From positions 1 to 8,084 of the forward strand of contig CBDVCK010000171.1 of assembly GCA_965372465.1 (NCBI GenBank): a stretch of DNA of 8,084 nucleotides. Direction: 5' to 3'. The notes beneath the pieces were generated by a model, which worked only from the letters and a program-made list of their open reading frames with translations, was not told the DNA's origin and searched no databases. The position numbers and the translations under genes were made by a program. This document shows positions 6,528 through 8,084 of this stretch, piece by piece (position 1 is the stretch's first letter; every line of letters begins with the position of its first letter). The stretch is from GCA-020348445 sp965372465 (GTDB taxonomy: Archaea > Thermoplasmatota > Thermoplasmata > GCA-020350865).

Positions 6528-8084
6528 ATGGAGGTAGTTTATAAAAATTCTGTAGGAGAGGAAATTCGCTCACATTGGTGTCTTTTGGGAACAATTACGA
6601 TTATCCTAATAGTAATTTCAAATTTGTATATAGCAATAGAATGTTATGCTTCTCCAATTATTATTGATGGAGATAGTAATGGAAGTTGGAGTGACAGTTT
6701 TGAGGATGAAACTGGAATTGAAGAAAGTTACAATATAACCGTGGAGAACGGAGAAGTCAAACTTGGTCCAAATGGTACAGTTGATCCCCTTAACTGGACT
6801 AAACATGGAATGGTACTTGATATTGGTTCAGGAGGGGATTACGATTCTATAGACGCTAATCATCCTTTTGTAATTAAAGATGCAGGGATCTATAAAATGT
6901 GGTATTCTGGTTGGGATGGTAGTAATTCTAGAATTATGTATGCTACATCAAGCAACGGTATTACTTGGATTAAACAAGGATTGGTATTGGATATCGGTAA
7001 TCCTGGGGAGTTAGATGATTCCTGGGTGGCAATTCCTCAAGTAATCTATGATATAGCAGAATACAAAATGTGGTATACGGGAAATGATGGTTCAACCGAG
7101 AGAATCTTTTACGCGAAATCAACGGATGGAGTCGATTGGAATAAACAGGGTTTAGTATTTGATGTAGGGACACCAGGACAATTAGATGATGAGGGGGTTC
7201 GACCCTATCATGTAATCAAAGAAAATAACGAATATAAGATGTGGTATGGCGGTTTTGATGGATCGAATCGCAGGTTATTATATGCTAATTCATCGGACGG
7301 AATATCATGGACACGACAAGGATTGGCAATTAATCTCGGTAATCCGGGTGACTATGATGATATGCACATCGGTGGTGTCGTGGTGATAAATGATACCGGA
7401 CTTTTTAGAATGTGGTACAGTGGACATGACGATAGCATATATAGAATATTATATGCTTATTCAAATGACGGTATCAATTGGATAAAACAGGGATTAGCTT
7501 TGAATACGGGTTCACCTGGTGAGCTCGATGATTTCCAAGTTGTTCATCCCATGGTTATAAAAGATAGTAATGACATCTATAAAATGTGGTATCAGGGCAC
7601 AGATGGTTCTAATACAAGAATTTTTTATGCAACTTCCTACTATCTAGCTGAAGAAGGCAATTTGACCTCGAAAAGAATATTCGTACCTCAGGGTCAAACC
7701 TGGAACACTTTAAATCTAAGCAAAGAGGAATCTGGGGTAGGGAATTATATCAACATTTCGATTTTGGATGGTGAAACAAATGAAACAATCCTTGGCTTTG
7801 AAAACATGACAGTCATGAATATTGATATTTCTTCGATAGACTATAACACTCCTCCCACAATTCGTCTATTTGCAAAATTCGATGGTTATAACCAGGAAAC
7901 ACCCGTTTTACATGATTGGACAGTAACCTGGTCAGATACTATACCACCCCAAACACCCAACGGATTAACAATTAATAATCCATTTACCGGATATTCTCTT
8001 ATATTAAGTTGGAACTCGAACTTGGAAACTGATATGAGGACTTATATCTTGTACTACAGCACAGACAATTCAACATTCAATTGG
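6528..8084 (+). CDS. Membrane-anchored or secreted five-bladed beta-propeller protein with Fn3-like domain, 3' end outside window
   Basis: The frame is open for 519 codons and runs off the right edge. Residues 1-16 are a short polar N-terminus. Residues 17-41 are hydrophobic (W17-C-L-L-G-T-I-T-I-I-L to C39-Y-A41) and act as a signal peptide, possibly cut after Ala41, or as a signal anchor. A linker to about residue 89 contains SDSFEDETGIE and YNITVENGEVKL. Five repeats of 57 residues begin at Trp90, 147, 204, 261 and 318. Each carries W-x-K/R-x-G, an acidic DD-type turn, K/R-M-W-Y and I/L-x-Y-A. This matches the five-bladed propellers of glycoside hydrolase clans such as GH43/GH32, but no catalytic assignment is possible. 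A beta-rich module follows (about 381-468, ending LHDWTVTW). A fibronectin type III-like domain starts at PPQTPNG (from about 473). Twelve N-x-S/T sequons suggest heavy N-glycosylation. A role in glycan binding or cell-surface structure is inferred. Confidence 0.8.
   Translation, partial: MEVVYKNSVGEEIRSHWCLLGTITIILIVISNLYIAIECYASPIIIDGDSNGSWSDSFEDETGIEESYNITVENGEVKLGPNGTVDPLNWTKHGMVLDIGSGGDYDSIDANHPFVIKDAGIYKMWYSGWDGSNSRIMYATSSNGITWIKQGLVLDIGNPGELDDSWVAIPQVIYDIAEYKMWYTGNDGSTERIFYAKSTDGVDWNKQGLVFDVGTPGQLDDEGVRPYHVIKENNEYKMWYGGFDGSNRRLLYANSSDGISWTRQGLAINLGNPGDYDDMHIGGVVVINDTGLFRMWYSGHDDSIYRILYAYSNDGINWIKQGLALNTGSPGELDDFQVVHPMVIKDSNDIYKMWYQGTDGSNTRIFYATSYYLAEEGNLTSKRIFVPQGQTWNTLNLSKEESGVGNYINISILDGETNETILGFENMTVMNIDISSIDYNTPPTIRLFAKFDGYNQETPVLHDWTVTWSDTIPPQTPNGLTINNPFTGYSLILSWNSNLETDMRTYILYYSTDNSTFNW
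6795..7640 (+). repeat. Five in-frame 171-bp coding repeats (propeller blades)
   Basis: Units start at 6795, 6966, 7137, 7308 and 7479, each with the conserved Trp codon and exactly 171 bp apart. The fifth unit carries one extra codon before KMWY and lacks the terminal DGIxW, as expected for the closing blade. The DNA of the copies has diverged although the protein motif is kept. Confidence 0.8.

Noticed and set aside
6618..7173. Minus-strand open frames opposite the surface protein
   Set aside because: They are short, have no start signals, and sit opposite a 519-codon frame with a signal sequence and repeated domains.
6795..7640. Regular 171-bp repeats as a possible CRISPR or satellite array
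   Set aside because: The repeats are in frame inside one long open reading frame and encode a conserved propeller blade. The DNA copies are diverged and there are no alternating repeat and spacer units.
1..8084. Mobile element or defence system
   Set aside because: No transposase, integrase, terminal inverted repeats, tRNA, nuclease or helicase motifs were seen. All the other recognised genes fit sugar, glycan or surface functions, and only the substrate of the synthetase-like protein stays open.

Overview
The window looks archaeal, most likely a euryarchaeon or a Thermoplasmatota-type lineage; the phylum is an inference. AT-rich TATA boxes lie roughly 28-45 nt upstream of the first genes of transcription units. 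Ribosome binding sites match the archaeal GGAGGTGATC consensus. GTG and TTG starts occur. The asparagine synthetase is a short archaeal form without a glutaminase domain. The last gene encodes a secreted or membrane-anchored protein rich in N-x-S/T sequons, made of a five-bladed beta-propeller plus an Fn3-like module, a style common in archaeal surface proteins.

Layout: (1) A minus-strand unit covers 1-1129. It reads a stand-alone asparagine-synthetase-type ATP pyrophosphatase (392-1129) and then a sugar-phosphate GHMP kinase of the HddA type (1-286, running off the left edge). (2) A 68-bp divergent promoter region at 1130-1197 contains a perfectly palindromic TATA element. (3) A plus-strand pair overlapping by 4 nt follows: a CapK/PaaK-like adenylate-forming protein (1198-2562) and a GT4 glycosyltransferase (2559-3689). 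(4) After a candidate internal promoter comes a tightly spaced cassette: a left-handed beta-helix acyltransferase (3775-4392), an extended SDR nucleotide-sugar epimerase-like enzyme (4411-5286) and a DegT/StrS PLP sugar aminotransferase (5287-6477). (5) A further promoter precedes a large surface protein (from 6528), open through the right edge.

Together the genes form part of a surface-glycan or glycoprotein biosynthesis locus. The kinase would activate a sugar phosphate. The SDR and the aminotransferase would make an amino-sugar nucleotide. The acyltransferase would acylate it and the GT4 enzyme would transfer a sugar. CapK and the synthetase-like protein are two further ATP-using activation enzymes of uncertain substrate. 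The surface protein with 12 sequons could be a client of such glycosylation, but only adjacency supports that link.

No tRNA, rRNA, CRISPR array, insertion sequence or attachment site was recognised. No stretch longer than 300 bases lacks a gene; the longest gap is about 105 bases. I see no entirely new system. The points most worth following are the Glu-to-Gln change in the synthetase pyrophosphate loop, the repeat-perfect propeller, and the acyltransferase-SDR-aminotransferase cassette.
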